Source of the DNA: Phycisphaera sp.
GTDB lineage: Bacteria; Planctomycetota; Phycisphaerae; Phycisphaerales; Phycisphaeraceae
Direction of reading: 5' to 3'
DNA length: 38,744 nucleotides
NCBI GenBank assembly: GCA_028285385.1
Contig: JANQPR010000211.1
Location: 1 to 38,744, forward strand
Below are positions 16,308 through 24,944 of this stretch, piece by piece. The position numbers were made by a program, and so were the translations under genes. The notes beneath the pieces were generated by a model. It did no database searches, was not told the DNA's origin, and saw only the letters and a list, made by a program, of their open reading frames with translations. Within the stretch, counting starts at the first letter, position 1; each line of letters starts with the position of its first letter.

Positions 16308-17408
16308 GTGGCGTATCCTCCGGCGGTGCGTTTCGTTTGGCTCGAGCACGAACCCCGGAGCGAGCGTCGCCATCATGGCCGCGCGGCTTCGGCAATCTTG
16401 GCCGCCCTCGTGGTTTTGTTGTTGGCGGCCATCGCGGTGGCGTGGTGGGCGTTGGGCGGGCTGGACGAGCCGGCCCCCGAGTTGACCGAGGCTCAGGCCC
16501 AAGCGCGCGTGGCGTCGCTGGCGGAGAAGTTCGACGCAGCACTGCAGAACGACCGCGATTTCCGTCCGCTGCGGCCGGAGACGCAACGTCTGGTGGATGC
16601 GTTCCCTGGATTGGCCGACGGGCACCGCCTGCTCGGGCAGATCGACGGACGCCGGGGGGACTTCGGGGCGGCCCTCGCGTCGTTTGAACGGGCGTTGGAG
16701 CTGCAACCCAACCAGCCGGCGCTGCACGTCTTGGCCGGCGGGATGAACGAGCGGCTCGGCCGGCTCAACGCGGCGTCACGCCACTACGACCGCGCGATCG
16801 AGCTCGAACCCGACGACCCCGCCCGGTGGGTCCGCCGGGCCAACGTGTTCATCGCGAATCGGCAGTGGCCGGAAGCGCAGGCCTGGCTCGACCGCGCCGT
16901 GGCGGCAGACGCGAGTCTGCATCAGGCCCACGCCCTGCTCGCGACCGTGCACGAACGCCGGGGTGACCCGGACGCGGCGCTGCATTCGCTGGAACGCGCG
17001 TATGAGCTCGCACAGGTCGAGGGCGGCGAGCCGCTGCGGAACTACGCGATGCGGTTGTCGGCGGTGCTGGTAGACCAAGGCGACCCGGCGCTGGCGGCGA
17101 AGGTGCTCCGCTTGCCCGAGCCCGAGGACTTCTTCACGGCGGAGGTCATGGCCGCGCACGCTGCGGCTTTGGGTCAAGCCGGACAGGCACTGTCGGCCGG
17201 GCAGTACTACGAGCAGTGGGTCCGGCGCGAGCCGGCCAACGCCGACGCCGCGTCCGCCGCCGTCCGCTGGTACCTCGCGGCCGGGGAAGCGGAGCCCGCC
17301 CGCGCGATGCTGGTCGTCTTGCGCCGCATCGACGCCCGCCACCCAGCGCTGGGCGAACTCGAAGCCGCGTTCCGTATGCTGATCGCCGGCGCCGACGAGT
17401 CGCCCTGA
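16308..17408 (+). CDS. Membrane-anchored TPR protein
   Basis: The protein has 366 residues. A membrane segment (residues about 27-49, ILAALVVLLLAAIAVAWWAL) follows a short basic cytoplasmic end, so the rest should face the periplasm. From about residue 85 it carries consecutive TPR units, each with the A/G-Y/F-P pattern: DGHRLLGQIDGRRGDFGAAL, NERLGRLNAASRHYDRAIEL, RWPEAQ-like units and ALLATVHERRGDPDAALHSL. TPR arrays bind partner proteins. The partner is unknown. A GTG at 16326 is an alternative start. The M42 peptidase gene begins 38 bases downstream and is likely in the same transcript. Confidence 0.8.
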   Translation: MAYPPAVRFVWLEHEPRSERRHHGRAASAILAALVVLLLAAIAVAWWALGGLDEPAPELTEAQAQARVASLAEKFDAALQNDRDFRPLRPETQRLVDAFPGLADGHRLLGQIDGRRGDFGAALASFERALELQPNQPALHVLAGGMNERLGRLNAASRHYDRAIELEPDDPARWVRRANVFIANRQWPEAQAWLDRAVAADASLHQAHALLATVHERRGDPDAALHSLERAYELAQVEGGEPLRNYAMRLSAVLVDQGDPALAAKVLRLPEPEDFFTAEVMAAHAAALGQAGQALSAGQYYEQWVRREPANADAASAAVRWYLAAGEAEPARAMLVVLRRIDARHPALGELEAAFRMLIAGADESP

Positions 17409-17446
17409 AACCCGACCGACCGAACTGCACCTCAGTTGAGCCCGAC

Positions 17447-18505
17447 ATGGAACTACTACGAGAACTCTGCCTCACGCCCGGCGTGCCCGGACGCGAAGAC
17501 CGGATCCGTGCCGTCATCCTCGAACGCATCGGCCCGCTGTTCGACGAGATCACCGTCGACCCGCTTGGTTCCGTCATCGCGGTCCGCAATGCACGAACGA
17601 CCGCCGACCGACCGCCCACGCGCATCATGCTCGCGGCGCACATGGACCAGATCGGCTTCCTCGTCCGGCACGTCGGGAGCGACGGGTTCCTCCGCGTGCA
17701 AAACGTCGGCGGCTTCGATGTCCGCAACCTCTTCGCCCGGCTCGTCCGCGTCAGCCCCGACCTCAACGACCCTTCGGCAGACGTGATCGGCGTGCTCAAC
17801 CCCGGCGGCAAGCCCGTGCACATCGCCTCCGAGGAAGACAAAAAAAAGATCCCGGAACTCAGCGAGTTCGTGATCGACACCGGCCTGCCCAAGGAAGAAG
17901 TGCAACGCCGCTTCAAGATCGGGGACATGGTGACGCTCGTCGCGCCGTTTGAGGAGATCGGCCACGCCGTGGTGTCGCAGGCCATGGACAACCGCATCGC
18001 CTGTTGGATCGCGATCCGGGCGATCGAGAAGCTTGTCGAAGACGACGCCCGACACGCCGCTGAGATCCACTGCGTGTTCACCGTGCAGGAGGAGGTCGGC
18101 CTCCGCGGCGCTCTCGCCTCGACGTACACCGTCAAGCCCGATGTCGGCATCGCGATCGACACCACGCTCTGCGTCGACACGCCCGGCGTCCCCGAAGACC
18201 AGCGCTGCACCGAGTTCGGCAAGGGCGCCGCGCTCACCGTCATGGACAGCGCTTCCATCGCCGACCGCGAACTACTGGAGGCCTTCGAACGCCTGGCCGA
18301 GCAACACGACATCCCGCACCAGCGTTCGATCCTCGCCAAGGGCGGCACGGACTCGGGCGCGATGCAGCGGCAGGTCGGCGGGGCCCGCACCTTCACGCTC
18401 TCGCTGCCGACCCGGTACATCCACACCGTAACCGAGATGATCAATCAGGACGACCTGTTCGCCTGCCGGGACTTGTTGGCGGCGTACCTAGCGTCAGCCG
18501 AGTGA
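17447..18505 (+). CDS. M42-family aminopeptidase (glutamyl/tetrahedral aminopeptidase type)
   Basis: The ATG at 17447 (MELLRELCLTPGVPGREDRI) gives 352 residues, the family size. The binuclear metal site is visible: His65 and Asp67 (AAHMDQIGF), bridging Asp181 (MDNRIACW), catalytic Glu215 and metal ligand Glu216 (TVQEEVGLRG), Asp238 (AIDTT), and the late His in RYIHTVTEM. These cytosolic enzymes assemble as large tetrahedral complexes that trim peptides from the proteasome or proteases. The gene has an A8 run near 17840 within Asp-Lys-Lys-Lys codons but the frame is intact. It is preceded by the TPR gene and followed by tRNA-Pro. Confidence 0.9.
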   Translation: MELLRELCLTPGVPGREDRIRAVILERIGPLFDEITVDPLGSVIAVRNARTTADRPPTRIMLAAHMDQIGFLVRHVGSDGFLRVQNVGGFDVRNLFARLVRVSPDLNDPSADVIGVLNPGGKPVHIASEEDKKKIPELSEFVIDTGLPKEEVQRRFKIGDMVTLVAPFEEIGHAVVSQAMDNRIACWIAIRAIEKLVEDDARHAAEIHCVFTVQEEVGLRGALASTYTVKPDVGIAIDTTLCVDTPGVPEDQRCTEFGKGAALTVMDSASIADRELLEAFERLAEQHDIPHQRSILAKGGTDSGAMQRQVGGARTFTLSLPTRYIHTVTEMINQDDLFACRDLLAAYLASAE

Positions 18506-18532
18506 CCATGCCGTGACGAGTAGGGCACGGTT

Positions 18533-18538
18533 TATACT
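18533..18538 (+). promoter_or_regulatory. Likely -10 element of tRNA-Pro
   Basis: TATACT ends ten bases before the 5' base of the tRNA, at the spacing expected for a promoter. A good -35 hexamer is not visible. Confidence 0.4.
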
Positions 18539-18547
18539 GCCGTCGCT

Positions 18548-18621
18548 CGGGGCGTAGCTCAGCTTGGCAGAGCGCCTGCTTTGGGAGCAGGAGGCCGCAG
18601 GTTCAAATCCTGTCGCCCCGA
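18548..18621 (+). tRNA. tRNA-Pro (anticodon UGG)
   Basis: The 74-base cloverleaf is complete. The acceptor stem pairs CGGGGCG with CGCCCCG, followed by discriminator A. The D arm is GCTC/GAGC. The anticodon stem CCTGC/GCAGG encloses loop TTTGGGA with anticodon TGG. The T arm is GCAGG TTCAAAT CCTGT with one G-T pair. No CCA is encoded. Its 3' 37 bases are duplicated exactly at 20813-20849. Confidence 0.95.
18585..18621 (+). repeat. Left copy of 37-base direct repeat (attL-like, within tRNA-Pro)
   Basis: The 3' half of tRNA-Pro, from the 3' end of the anticodon loop to the discriminator base, is identical base for base to 20813-20849. Sequence on both sides of the two copies differs at once. 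This is the usual attachment-site footprint of tyrosine-recombinase elements that integrate into tRNA 3' ends. Confidence 0.85.
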
Positions 18622-18868
18622 CTCAGAAACGCGATTATTTCACTCTCGAACCCCGGCTTGCACTATTTAGAGTCGCATAAACTGCGTGATGTAAGCGCTT
18701 TTATCTTGGGCTTGTGAGGTGCAAAAGTAAGCAACCGAAGGCGTCGACGAGTCGCGAAACTGTGCTTCTCAAACCATAGAAATTGGTATTCTCGGCGGGT
18801 GGAAGGGAGGTCAATCCGTGTGCTCATCAGCATTTAGCCCGAGGTCCGGGCGGAGGGGTTGGGGACGT
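18622..18868. other. Comparatively AT-rich non-coding stretch at the left end of the tRNA islet
   Basis: No gene or RNA is recognised. One GalR/LacI-type operator-like element, TGTAAGCGCTTTTA (18690-18703, with an AAGCGCTT core), is present. A single match like this is weak evidence. Otherwise nothing is identified. Confidence 0.4.
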
Positions 18869-19594
18869 TTAGCACCGTGCGTAAGCCCCGCGTTGGCCCG
18901 CCAAGACGCCGATCCCAACCAACGCGAGCCCGACCGTCACCGGCTCGGGCACGACCGCGATCGAAGTGAGCGTCCCGGTGACGGCGGACTCATTGTCGGT
19001 GATGTTGCCCGGTGCGTCGGGATCGCGGAACGTGAAAAAGAAGAACCGCTCGTCTACGTAATCCGCGAGGTTCCAGTTGATGCTGGTTAGCGCGTCAGAG
19101 GCCAAGGCGTCGTGGCTGATGTTGTCGTTGAGCCCGATCCCGAGGCGGTTGAGGTCTAGCGCTCCGAAGCTCGGGTTGCCGGGCCACTGGCTGGGTTGGC
19201 CGAGGCCCAACCGGATCTGATCGGTGGCGGGGAACCCCAGGGAAGGGAACTCGTCGTAGACACGGATGAGCGGTGCGGTGCCCGACGGTGTTGCTGCGGC
19301 CGAATAGATCGGGCTACCGGCCCGACGCACTACGAACAACGCGGCGGTGATAGCGCCTTCGTAGTTGCCGAACGTGGGGTCGCCCGGCGCGGCGTCCGCC
19401 GTCGCGTCGTCATACGACACCGACGCCGCGAACGTGTCGCCCGGGCTGAACACAGTTGCCACACCCGGATCGACCGTGTCGACGACGCCTGCGAAGCCGA
19501 CTGTGATGGTTGCGGCTGCGGTCGGCAGAGACAGCGCTCCGCAGATCGCAGTGCCCGCGAGTGCACAGAACAGCACGCCTGCCCGGTTCGTCAT
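18869..19594 (-). CDS. PEP-CTERM sorting domain protein
   Basis: The ATG at 19594 is preceded by GGGAGC and starts a typical signal peptide (MTNRAGVLFCALAGTAICGA, cleavage after PTAAA). The 241-residue product ends in VVPEPVTVGLALVGIGVL followed by a short Arg-containing tail. This is the PEP-CTERM signal that an exosortase would cut, attaching or releasing the protein at the cell surface. The middle (TITVGFAGVVDTVDPG, SPGDTFAASVSYDDATADAA, ERFFFFTFRD) is beta-rich and resembles other uncharacterised PEP-CTERM proteins. The tail has only one Arg in QRGAYARC, weaker than the RRR tails elsewhere in the window. It lies inside the tRNA-bracketed islet. Confidence 0.8.
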   Translation of the reverse strand: MTNRAGVLFCALAGTAICGALSLPTAAATITVGFAGVVDTVDPGVATVFSPGDTFAASVSYDDATADAAPGDPTFGNYEGAITAALFVVRRAGSPIYSAAATPSGTAPLIRVYDEFPSLGFPATDQIRLGLGQPSQWPGNPSFGALDLNRLGIGLNDNISHDALASDALTSINWNLADYVDERFFFFTFRDPDAPGNITDNESAVTGTLTSIAVVPEPVTVGLALVGIGVLAGQRGAYARC

Positions 19595-19812
19595 GATGTC
19601 GCTCCCAGAATCAAGTGTGGATGACGGGTCGCCTGATAACGATCCACCTTGAGTGCAGTCTACCGTGGAAAGCATTCTGTCCAAGGAGAAGTGGCCTTCG
19701 TCCGTGGGGGGCGTCGAAACCTCAAGAACGCCGGTCAGTAACCGAGCGGCCGGTCGCGGGGGCGGACGGATACAATGCAGGTAGTTTGTGGCTTTAATGA
19801 CGGGGAACCACC
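19595..19812. promoter_or_regulatory. Divergent promoter region of the two islet PEP-CTERM genes
   Basis: This 218-base gap should hold both promoters. A TACAAT -10-like hexamer lies about 40 bases before the rightward gene, whose ATG is preceded by GGGGAA. No convincing -35 is seen for either direction. Confidence 0.35.
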
Positions 19813-20505
19813 ATGAAACGATTCCGGTTGGCGGTCTTTTCGATCTTTGGGTTGATAGTCGGTATCGACGGGTCGGCGGCGACGATCTCCAGCCAGGGTT
19901 TTTCAAGCTCTGCAAGCATGATTGCCAAGAGCCGAGTCACACAAGCGCTGGATATGGGAGTGTGGTATGACGGAACGGATGACGACCAGAGCTGGACTCC
20001 GGCGCCTAGCGGTGGGAACCCGGGTGGCCACGCCCGGGCCGTGAGCGCGACCGAAAAGCCCGCCAGGTTGTTCCAGATCATTACGGGCGTGGGTTCGTTG
20101 AGCGGCACGTACCAGTTGGGTTTCGATCTCAACAACACAAACGCTAGCGGCAACACGAACATGCTTGAGATCGCGGTTTGGGGGTTTTCACGCGGCACGT
20201 CGTTCTTATTCGCGCCCGATCAGCCCCTCAGTAGCCAAGAAGTCCCGGCCCGACGGGCGTACGACCCTCGGACGCTGCCGAACACCTCCGGTTGGGAAAC
20301 CCAAGCGCCCCTGACGTTCGCTGTGCCTTCAGGTATCGAGACGTAGGTTGTCGGTTTCGCGTACGACGACGTGAACACGACCAGCAATGACGTGGTCGAA
20401 ATCGACAACGTGACACTGGTACCCGAACCGGCGACGGCGGTGCTGGCCCTGTTAGGCTCAGGTGTGCTTACTGCTGCCTCCCGCCGGCCTCGGCGGTATG
20501 GTTGA
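19813..20505 (+). pseudogene. PEP-CTERM protein gene interrupted by in-frame TAG
   Basis: The first open part (177 codons) starts with a signal peptide (MKRFRLAVFSIFGLIVGIDG) and continues as a beta-rich secreted protein (GTYQLGFDLNNTNASGNTNM). A TAG at 20344-20346 stops it. The same frame then continues without further stops for 52 codons: VVGFAYDDVNTTSNDVVEID, then a clear sorting signal LVPEPATAVLALLGSG and an RRPRR tail ending at TGA 20503-20505. The intact gene would make about 230 residues. Either one point mutation removed the surface anchor, giving a secreted form, or there is readthrough, or the base is a sequencing error. Confidence 0.75.
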
Positions 20506-20812
20506 AAAGCCCCGGGCTCTGCTACTGTTGTGCCCCCGCTCGTCAAGAAACCAAGACCACCATTGGATCATTTTAGTCTGCGGAACCAAACGTAGGGGCG
20601 GTTTCCATACCTTTTGTGGTACGTCTATTTAGGCCATCCCAACCTGCATCGCCACGCCGAAGTGGGCTTGGATGATTTTTTCATCCGCCCTGCATAGCGG
20701 GACGAGTTGGGACGACACAGGACGAATGGTCGATCCAGCGTCGGCCCACATATCTGTATATGTGTTTTTATAAGCTATCTATAATAACATCCTGACGTCG
20801 AGGTTGCCTTGT
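20506..20812. other. Gene-free, comparatively AT-rich right end of the tRNA islet
   Basis: No gene is supported. A short leftward frame (20629-20751, 40 codons, containing QLVPLCRADEKIIQAHFGVA) has a gene-like residue mix and might be a fragment of a lost protein, but it matches nothing I know. The right end (about 20755-20795) is almost purely A/T. Confidence 0.4.
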
Positions 20813-20849
20813 GAGCAGGAGGCCGCAGGTTCAAATCCTGTCGCCCCGA
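20813..20849 (+). repeat. Right copy of 37-base direct repeat (attR-like tRNA-Pro 3' fragment)
   Basis: This is an exact copy of 18585-18621. The 5' part of the tRNA is absent, and there is no promoter-like sequence in front, so it is not a second tRNA gene. Confidence 0.85.
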
Positions 20850-21220
20850 TTGGTTCGAACCCCATCCAAAGTCGGCGGCCATTGGATATCCCGGCAAGGC
20901 GATGGCGGAGCCGCTTTACTTCCGGACGGATGACACGGTGAGAAGCAACAGGCCGGTTCTTGGCGGTGGCGTGTGGCGGCGGGCCGTTTCTCCGGATCAG
21001 TGTGGATGGTCGTTCACAAGTCGGCCAGCCAACAACCTGACGTGATCGTTGAAAACCGCTCGATGGGACAAGTCTCCGTGGTGGATACACGCCGCCCGAA
21101 TGTCCCATCTTCGTGAATCCGTTTGGCCGACCCGACGCGCACAGCGAGAATACGGGTTTGGCACGTTCGCTCCCACGAACCGCACCCATCTTTACGGGGA
21201 ACACTCCAAGGGGACCACTC
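20850..21220. other. Non-coding upstream region of the large redoxin protein gene
   Basis: About 370 bases without a supported gene. Open frames here are low-quality, and one on the minus strand encodes the well-known spurious tRNA-derived peptide GATGFEPAASCSQ. I see no clear promoter. The AAGGGG before the ATG at 21221 is the ribosome site of the next gene. Confidence 0.5.
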
Positions 21221-24200
21221 ATGAAGACCCGTATCTGGCGTTGGATGGCCGCATTGACCGTGGCGGCGCTTCAAGGTCTGGCCTCGCCCGCCGTGGCGTC
21301 GGTGCCGTTGGAACTGAACCCGCTCGTGCCATGGAGCCGTGGCTGCGGGCACTGGCCAGCGACGGACCTGTACCGGTTCGATCTGCTCGACGACCGGCTG
21401 CGGGTCACGGTCGAAGAGCCAGGCAAAGGGGCGAACCTCAACTATCCCGTGGCCCTGTCGTTGAACCCGTTCCGGACGCCGCTGCTAACCGTGACGTACC
21501 GGGCCGAGGGGTTGCGGACCGAGGAGCCGGGCAAGACGGTGTTGGCGTTCTGGGGCGGTGAGCCGAATGTGATCCCGGTGCTGCACCACCGCGACCTGGT
21601 ATCGGACGGCGCGGTGCGAACCATGTCGATCGACCTGCGGGATGTGCTGGCTGAGCACAACGCGACGCCGGCGGCGCTGGAACGGATGGACATCCGCGTC
21701 CACGCCGGCAAAGGCGAAGGCGTCTTCGACTTGCTGGGCGTCCGGTTCGATCCGGTGTCAGGCACCGACGCGGACGAGGCCACGGTGCCGACTCTGGGAG
21801 AACGGGGCGCACGGGCCGTGTCCCCCGACGCGGCGCTGAAGGTCCGAGTCGTGGACGGGGCGGGCCAACCGGTGCCGGACGCGGTGGTCGTGCTGGACCC
21901 GCACCTGCTGAACCTTCGGGTCGAGGCGACGACGGACGCGGCCGGCCGGCTGACGCTGCGGTCGGCGGACGCCGCGGTGCCGCAGACCCGCCGCGCGTTG
22001 TTCGTGACCAAGCCTGGCCACGCCGAGGTGTGGCTGCGCGACCTCACGCGCATTGAACCGACCGAGGAACTCCGGGTCATGCTGGCCCCGGAGATGCGGG
22101 TTGGCGGTCGCGTCGTGGACGAATCAGGCGAGCCGGTCGTGAACGCGCGCGGTGAGATCTGGCTGCGGAACACGCTGGAGCAGGAAGAACGTGCCCGGCC
22201 GTACCGCGCACGGGATCAGCTCGTGTTCACTGACGACAATGGCCGGTGGGAGAGCCCGCCGCTTCCCGACACGCCAGAGATCGACGTGCAGGTCCGCTGG
22301 ATGGACGACCGTTTCCTTCAGGACCAGTGGGGTGGTCACTACAGCGGGAAGCTCGCGATAACCGCGCTGCGGAAGGGGGACGCCGAGTCTGTCCTGCGCC
22401 GCGGCGCGGAGTTGACCGGCGTGGTCACCGATCAGGACGGCAACCCGGTCGCCGGGGCGCACGTCGCGCAGGGGGACGACCGCTTCCCCTCGAATGCGCC
22501 GCCGGCGACGAAGACGGACACCGAGGGCCGGTATCGCTTCGAGAACGTCGCGCCGGGCCGGCTGGTGCTGACAGTGACGAAGAAGGGCCAGGCACCGGAC
22601 TTGGTTCAGACCGAGGCGGCGCCCGGGATGAGCCCAGTCGACTTTGCGCTCGGGCCCGCGGCCCTGTACCGCTTCCGGGTGGTCGATCAACAGGGCGAGG
22701 CGATCGCCAACGCGGGCATCTCCGCCGACACCTGGCGCGGCTTCCGCACCTTGGCGCAGAACATCCGCACCAACGCAAAAGGCGAAGCAACGTGGCACGG
22801 TCCGCACGACTCCGTACAGTTCGATGTCTACGCCCGGGACTTCATGCGTCGTGAACTCACCCTGTCCCCCAACGACCCCGACCGACCCGACGACGTGCAC
22901 GAAGTCGTCATGGCCGGGCCGCTCGACGTGACGCTACGCGTGACCGACGCCGAAACCGGCGAACCGGTGCCCGCGTTTGCCGTCATCACCGGCGTCCGAT
23001 GGGACCTCAATGCCGATCGCGCGCCGCACTGGCAGCGCGACCGTCACGACCGACAGCCCGGCCGAGAAGGCGTCTGGCAACAGGCGTTCACCCACAACTA
23101 CCCGTACCGCCTGTTCCGCGTCGAGGTCGACGGGTACCGGCCCGCGGTCAGCGAGCCGATCGCGCAGGACGCCGGCCGTGTGGAGATTGACCTCGAGCTG
23201 ACGCCGGCCGAGCCGGTCGTCGTACAACTCACCGACGCGACCGGCTCTCCCGCGATCGGCGTGCCGGTATACGTAGCGCTCGGGCGGTCCATGCCGCAGG
23301 TCCAGAGCGGTAAGGTCGCGCACGACAACGGCGCGGCGCGGTACACGACCGACGAGCGGGGCCGGTTCACAATGCCCCCGCTCGACGAGTACTTCGTGCT
23401 GTACGCTTCGAACGACGCGGGCTACGTCGAGGTCGACGGCGATGAACTGGCCGCCGCCTCGGGCCAGCTCACGTTGACCCCATGGGCCCGCATCACTGGT
23501 CGCCTGCTGATCGGGGACCAGCCCGCTGCCGGCGAACGCGTCGGGGGCTGGCCGCAACGCGGGTTCAACCAGAAGAAGCCGCGCCCGCACCACCAAGTGC
23601 AGGTGACTACCGATGCCGAGGGCACGTTCGTGCTCGACCGCGTTGTCGCCGGCGACGTCTCGGTGGGGCGGTACCTCGCCGTGGGACCGAACTCGTACTC
23701 GTACACCAACACGCAGCGCCTCATGATCGAGCCCGGTCAGTCGTACGAGCTCAAGCTGGGCGGCGCCGGTCGCCCGGTGGTTGGTCAGCTCGCCTGGGCC
23801 GACGCCGACGACGACCGCAGCCTCCGGCACGGTCACCGCTCACTGCGCTCGCACCGAGACCCGTCCGCCATGAGGGCCGCCATGGACCGCCTGATGCCCG
23901 AAGGCTTCAACGACTGGGAGCCCAGCCGTCGCGAGTCGTTCATGGGGTCCGACGCCGGGAAGGCAATGGCGCAGCAAATCAGCAAGGTGCAGGCCGAGTT
24001 CCACCGGAAAACACAGCACTTCAACTTCGCCGTTGAAGCCGACGGCACGTTCCGCGTCGACAACGTTGGGCCGGGCGAATACGTCTTGTCGGCCCAGGTC
24101 GCCGAGCCACCCGCAGGGAACCAGTGCGGCTTCGGCGACATGATCGGCCGGGCCAACCACCGGTTCACGGTCCCCGAGTTGCCCGACGGCGTGGCCTACG

Positions 24201-24748
24201 TCGCCGAGCCGCTCGAACTCGGCACGGTCACCGTCGAATCGATGGCGCCGACCTTGGGCGTCGGCGACGCGGCGCCGGACTTCACCGTGCCCGTGATCGA
24301 CGCCGACGCAACGCCTGGCACCTACGACGAAGACGACGCCCTCGACGAAGCGCCGACCTTCACGCTCTCCGAACACCGCGGCAGGGTCGTGCTGATCGAC
24401 TTCTGGGCCGTGTGGTGCGGCCCCTGCAAGGCGGAGACGCCGAACCTTAAGGCCGTGTGGGACGCGTTTGGCGACGACGACCGCTTCGCGATGATCGGCC
24501 TGTCGTTAGACCCGTCAGCCAAAGCGCCGTTCGACTACGCCCGGAAGCAGCAGCTCGGCTGGACGCAGGGGTTCTTGGGCAACTGGAACGACGCGACGTT
24601 GCCGCGGCGATACGGCGTGCGTGGCATCCCCTCGATCTGGCTGATCGGCCCGGACGGCCGGGTGCTCAAGCGCGACCTGCGCGGTGGGGCGATCGAAGCA
24701 GCGGTCCAGGAGGCCCTGAAGGCCGTGCCCGAGTTGGCGGCGCGGTAG
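21221..24748 (+). CDS. Large secreted protein: carboxypeptidase-regulatory-like repeats with C-terminal TlpA-type thioredoxin domain
   Basis: The ATG at 21221, with AAGGGG eight bases before it, gives 1175 residues. A signal peptide is clear (MKTRIWRWMAALTVAALQGL, cleavage near ASPAVAS). At least four beta-sandwich units of the carboxypeptidase-regulatory type follow (VRVVDGAGQPVPDAVVVLD, VGGRVVDESGEPVVNARGEI, LTGVVTDQDGNPVAGAHVA, RFRVVDQQGEAIANAGIS). More divergent units extend to about residue 950. The last 160 residues are a TlpA/ResA-like domain (GDAAPDFTVP, LIDFWAVWCGPCKAETPNLK) with the redox pair Cys1066 and Cys1069 and the cis-Pro in RGIPSIWLI. It should act as a surface or periplasmic disulfide reductase linked to a long adhesive stalk. 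It follows the tRNA islet. Confidence 0.87.
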   Translation: MKTRIWRWMAALTVAALQGLASPAVASVPLELNPLVPWSRGCGHWPATDLYRFDLLDDRLRVTVEEPGKGANLNYPVALSLNPFRTPLLTVTYRAEGLRTEEPGKTVLAFWGGEPNVIPVLHHRDLVSDGAVRTMSIDLRDVLAEHNATPAALERMDIRVHAGKGEGVFDLLGVRFDPVSGTDADEATVPTLGERGARAVSPDAALKVRVVDGAGQPVPDAVVVLDPHLLNLRVEATTDAAGRLTLRSADAAVPQTRRALFVTKPGHAEVWLRDLTRIEPTEELRVMLAPEMRVGGRVVDESGEPVVNARGEIWLRNTLEQEERARPYRARDQLVFTDDNGRWESPPLPDTPEIDVQVRWMDDRFLQDQWGGHYSGKLAITALRKGDAESVLRRGAELTGVVTDQDGNPVAGAHVAQGDDRFPSNAPPATKTDTEGRYRFENVAPGRLVLTVTKKGQAPDLVQTEAAPGMSPVDFALGPAALYRFRVVDQQGEAIANAGISADTWRGFRTLAQNIRTNAKGEATWHGPHDSVQFDVYARDFMRRELTLSPNDPDRPDDVHEVVMAGPLDVTLRVTDAETGEPVPAFAVITGVRWDLNADRAPHWQRDRHDRQPGREGVWQQAFTHNYPYRLFRVEVDGYRPAVSEPIAQDAGRVEIDLELTPAEPVVVQLTDATGSPAIGVPVYVALGRSMPQVQSGKVAHDNGAARYTTDERGRFTMPPLDEYFVLYASNDAGYVEVDGDELAAASGQLTLTPWARITGRLLIGDQPAAGERVGGWPQRGFNQKKPRPHHQVQVTTDAEGTFVLDRVVAGDVSVGRYLAVGPNSYSYTNTQRLMIEPGQSYELKLGGAGRPVVGQLAWADADDDRSLRHGHRSLRSHRDPSAMRAAMDRLMPEGFNDWEPSRRESFMGSDAGKAMAQQISKVQAEFHRKTQHFNFAVEADGTFRVDNVGPGEYVLSAQVAEPPAGNQCGFGDMIGRANHRFTVPELPDGVAYVAEPLELGTVTVESMAPTLGVGDAAPDFTVPVIDADATPGTYDEDDALDEAPTFTLSEHRGRVVLIDFWAVWCGPCKAETPNLKAVWDAFGDDDRFAMIGLSLDPSAKAPFDYARKQQLGWTQGFLGNWNDATLPRRYGVRGIPSIWLIGPDGRVLKRDLRGGAIEAAVQEALKAVPELAAR

Positions 24749-24863
24749 TGCGGTCCCCACTGGTTTTGACCAAGCTGTGGTAACGCTTCGGCGCTTCAGA
24801 TGTGGGGGTGTCCCGGCATGTGTGCGGCGTCTGCATCGCGGGCGTCGGACATGGTCGGCCTTC

Positions 24864-24894
24864 AAAAGCCAAGACCCCGCGGTTTCGCGCGGGG
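24864..24894 (-). terminator. Intrinsic terminator of the PstS-like PEP-CTERM gene
   Basis: Read leftward, CCCCGCG and CGCGGGG form a 7-base-pair stem with a six-base loop (CGAAAC), followed within a few bases by CTTGGCTTTT. It lies about 50 bases past the stop of the leftward gene ending at 24945. Confidence 0.6.
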
Positions 24895-24944
24895 CCTCGG
24901 GTCGCCATCGGCGGGTTGGGTTGTGGGATCGGTCGTAGGCGAGG

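Larger units (their letters stand above)
18585..20849. mobile_element. tRNA-Pro-bracketed islet, about 2.2 kb, no integrase visible
   Basis: Direct repeats of 37 bases bound this segment. It contains two PEP-CTERM genes in divergent orientation, one of them interrupted by a stop, and comparatively AT-rich non-coding flanks. No recombinase gene of any size is seen in six frames. It may be the remnant of a larger integrated element after deletion, or a small cargo islet mobilised in trans. Inference from the repeats only. Confidence 0.6.

Noticed and set aside
17838..17850. Programmed frameshift at an A8 run in the M42 gene
   Set aside because: The full-length frame encodes a complete enzyme without any shift, and the Lys-Lys-Lys codons explain the run. 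There is no downstream frame with coding character.
18690..18703. Catabolite-type operator TGTAAGCGCTTTTA
   Set aside because: One near match to a short degenerate motif, not linked to a suitable gene. It is kept only as a note in the islet description.
20629..20751. Leftward 40-codon frame in the tRNA islet
   Set aside because: The residue mix is gene-like, but it is short, has no ribosome site I trust and resembles no known protein. It is mentioned only as a possible fragment.
20813..20849. Second tRNA gene
   Set aside because: Only the 3' half of tRNA-Pro is present. The acceptor 5' strand, D arm and anticodon stem 5' strand are missing.
20779..21222. Leftward open frame ending in GATGFEPAASCSQ
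   Set aside because: This peptide is the well-known spurious translation of a tRNA 3' end read on the opposite strand. Here it comes from the duplicated tRNA-Pro fragment. The rest of the frame lacks coding character.
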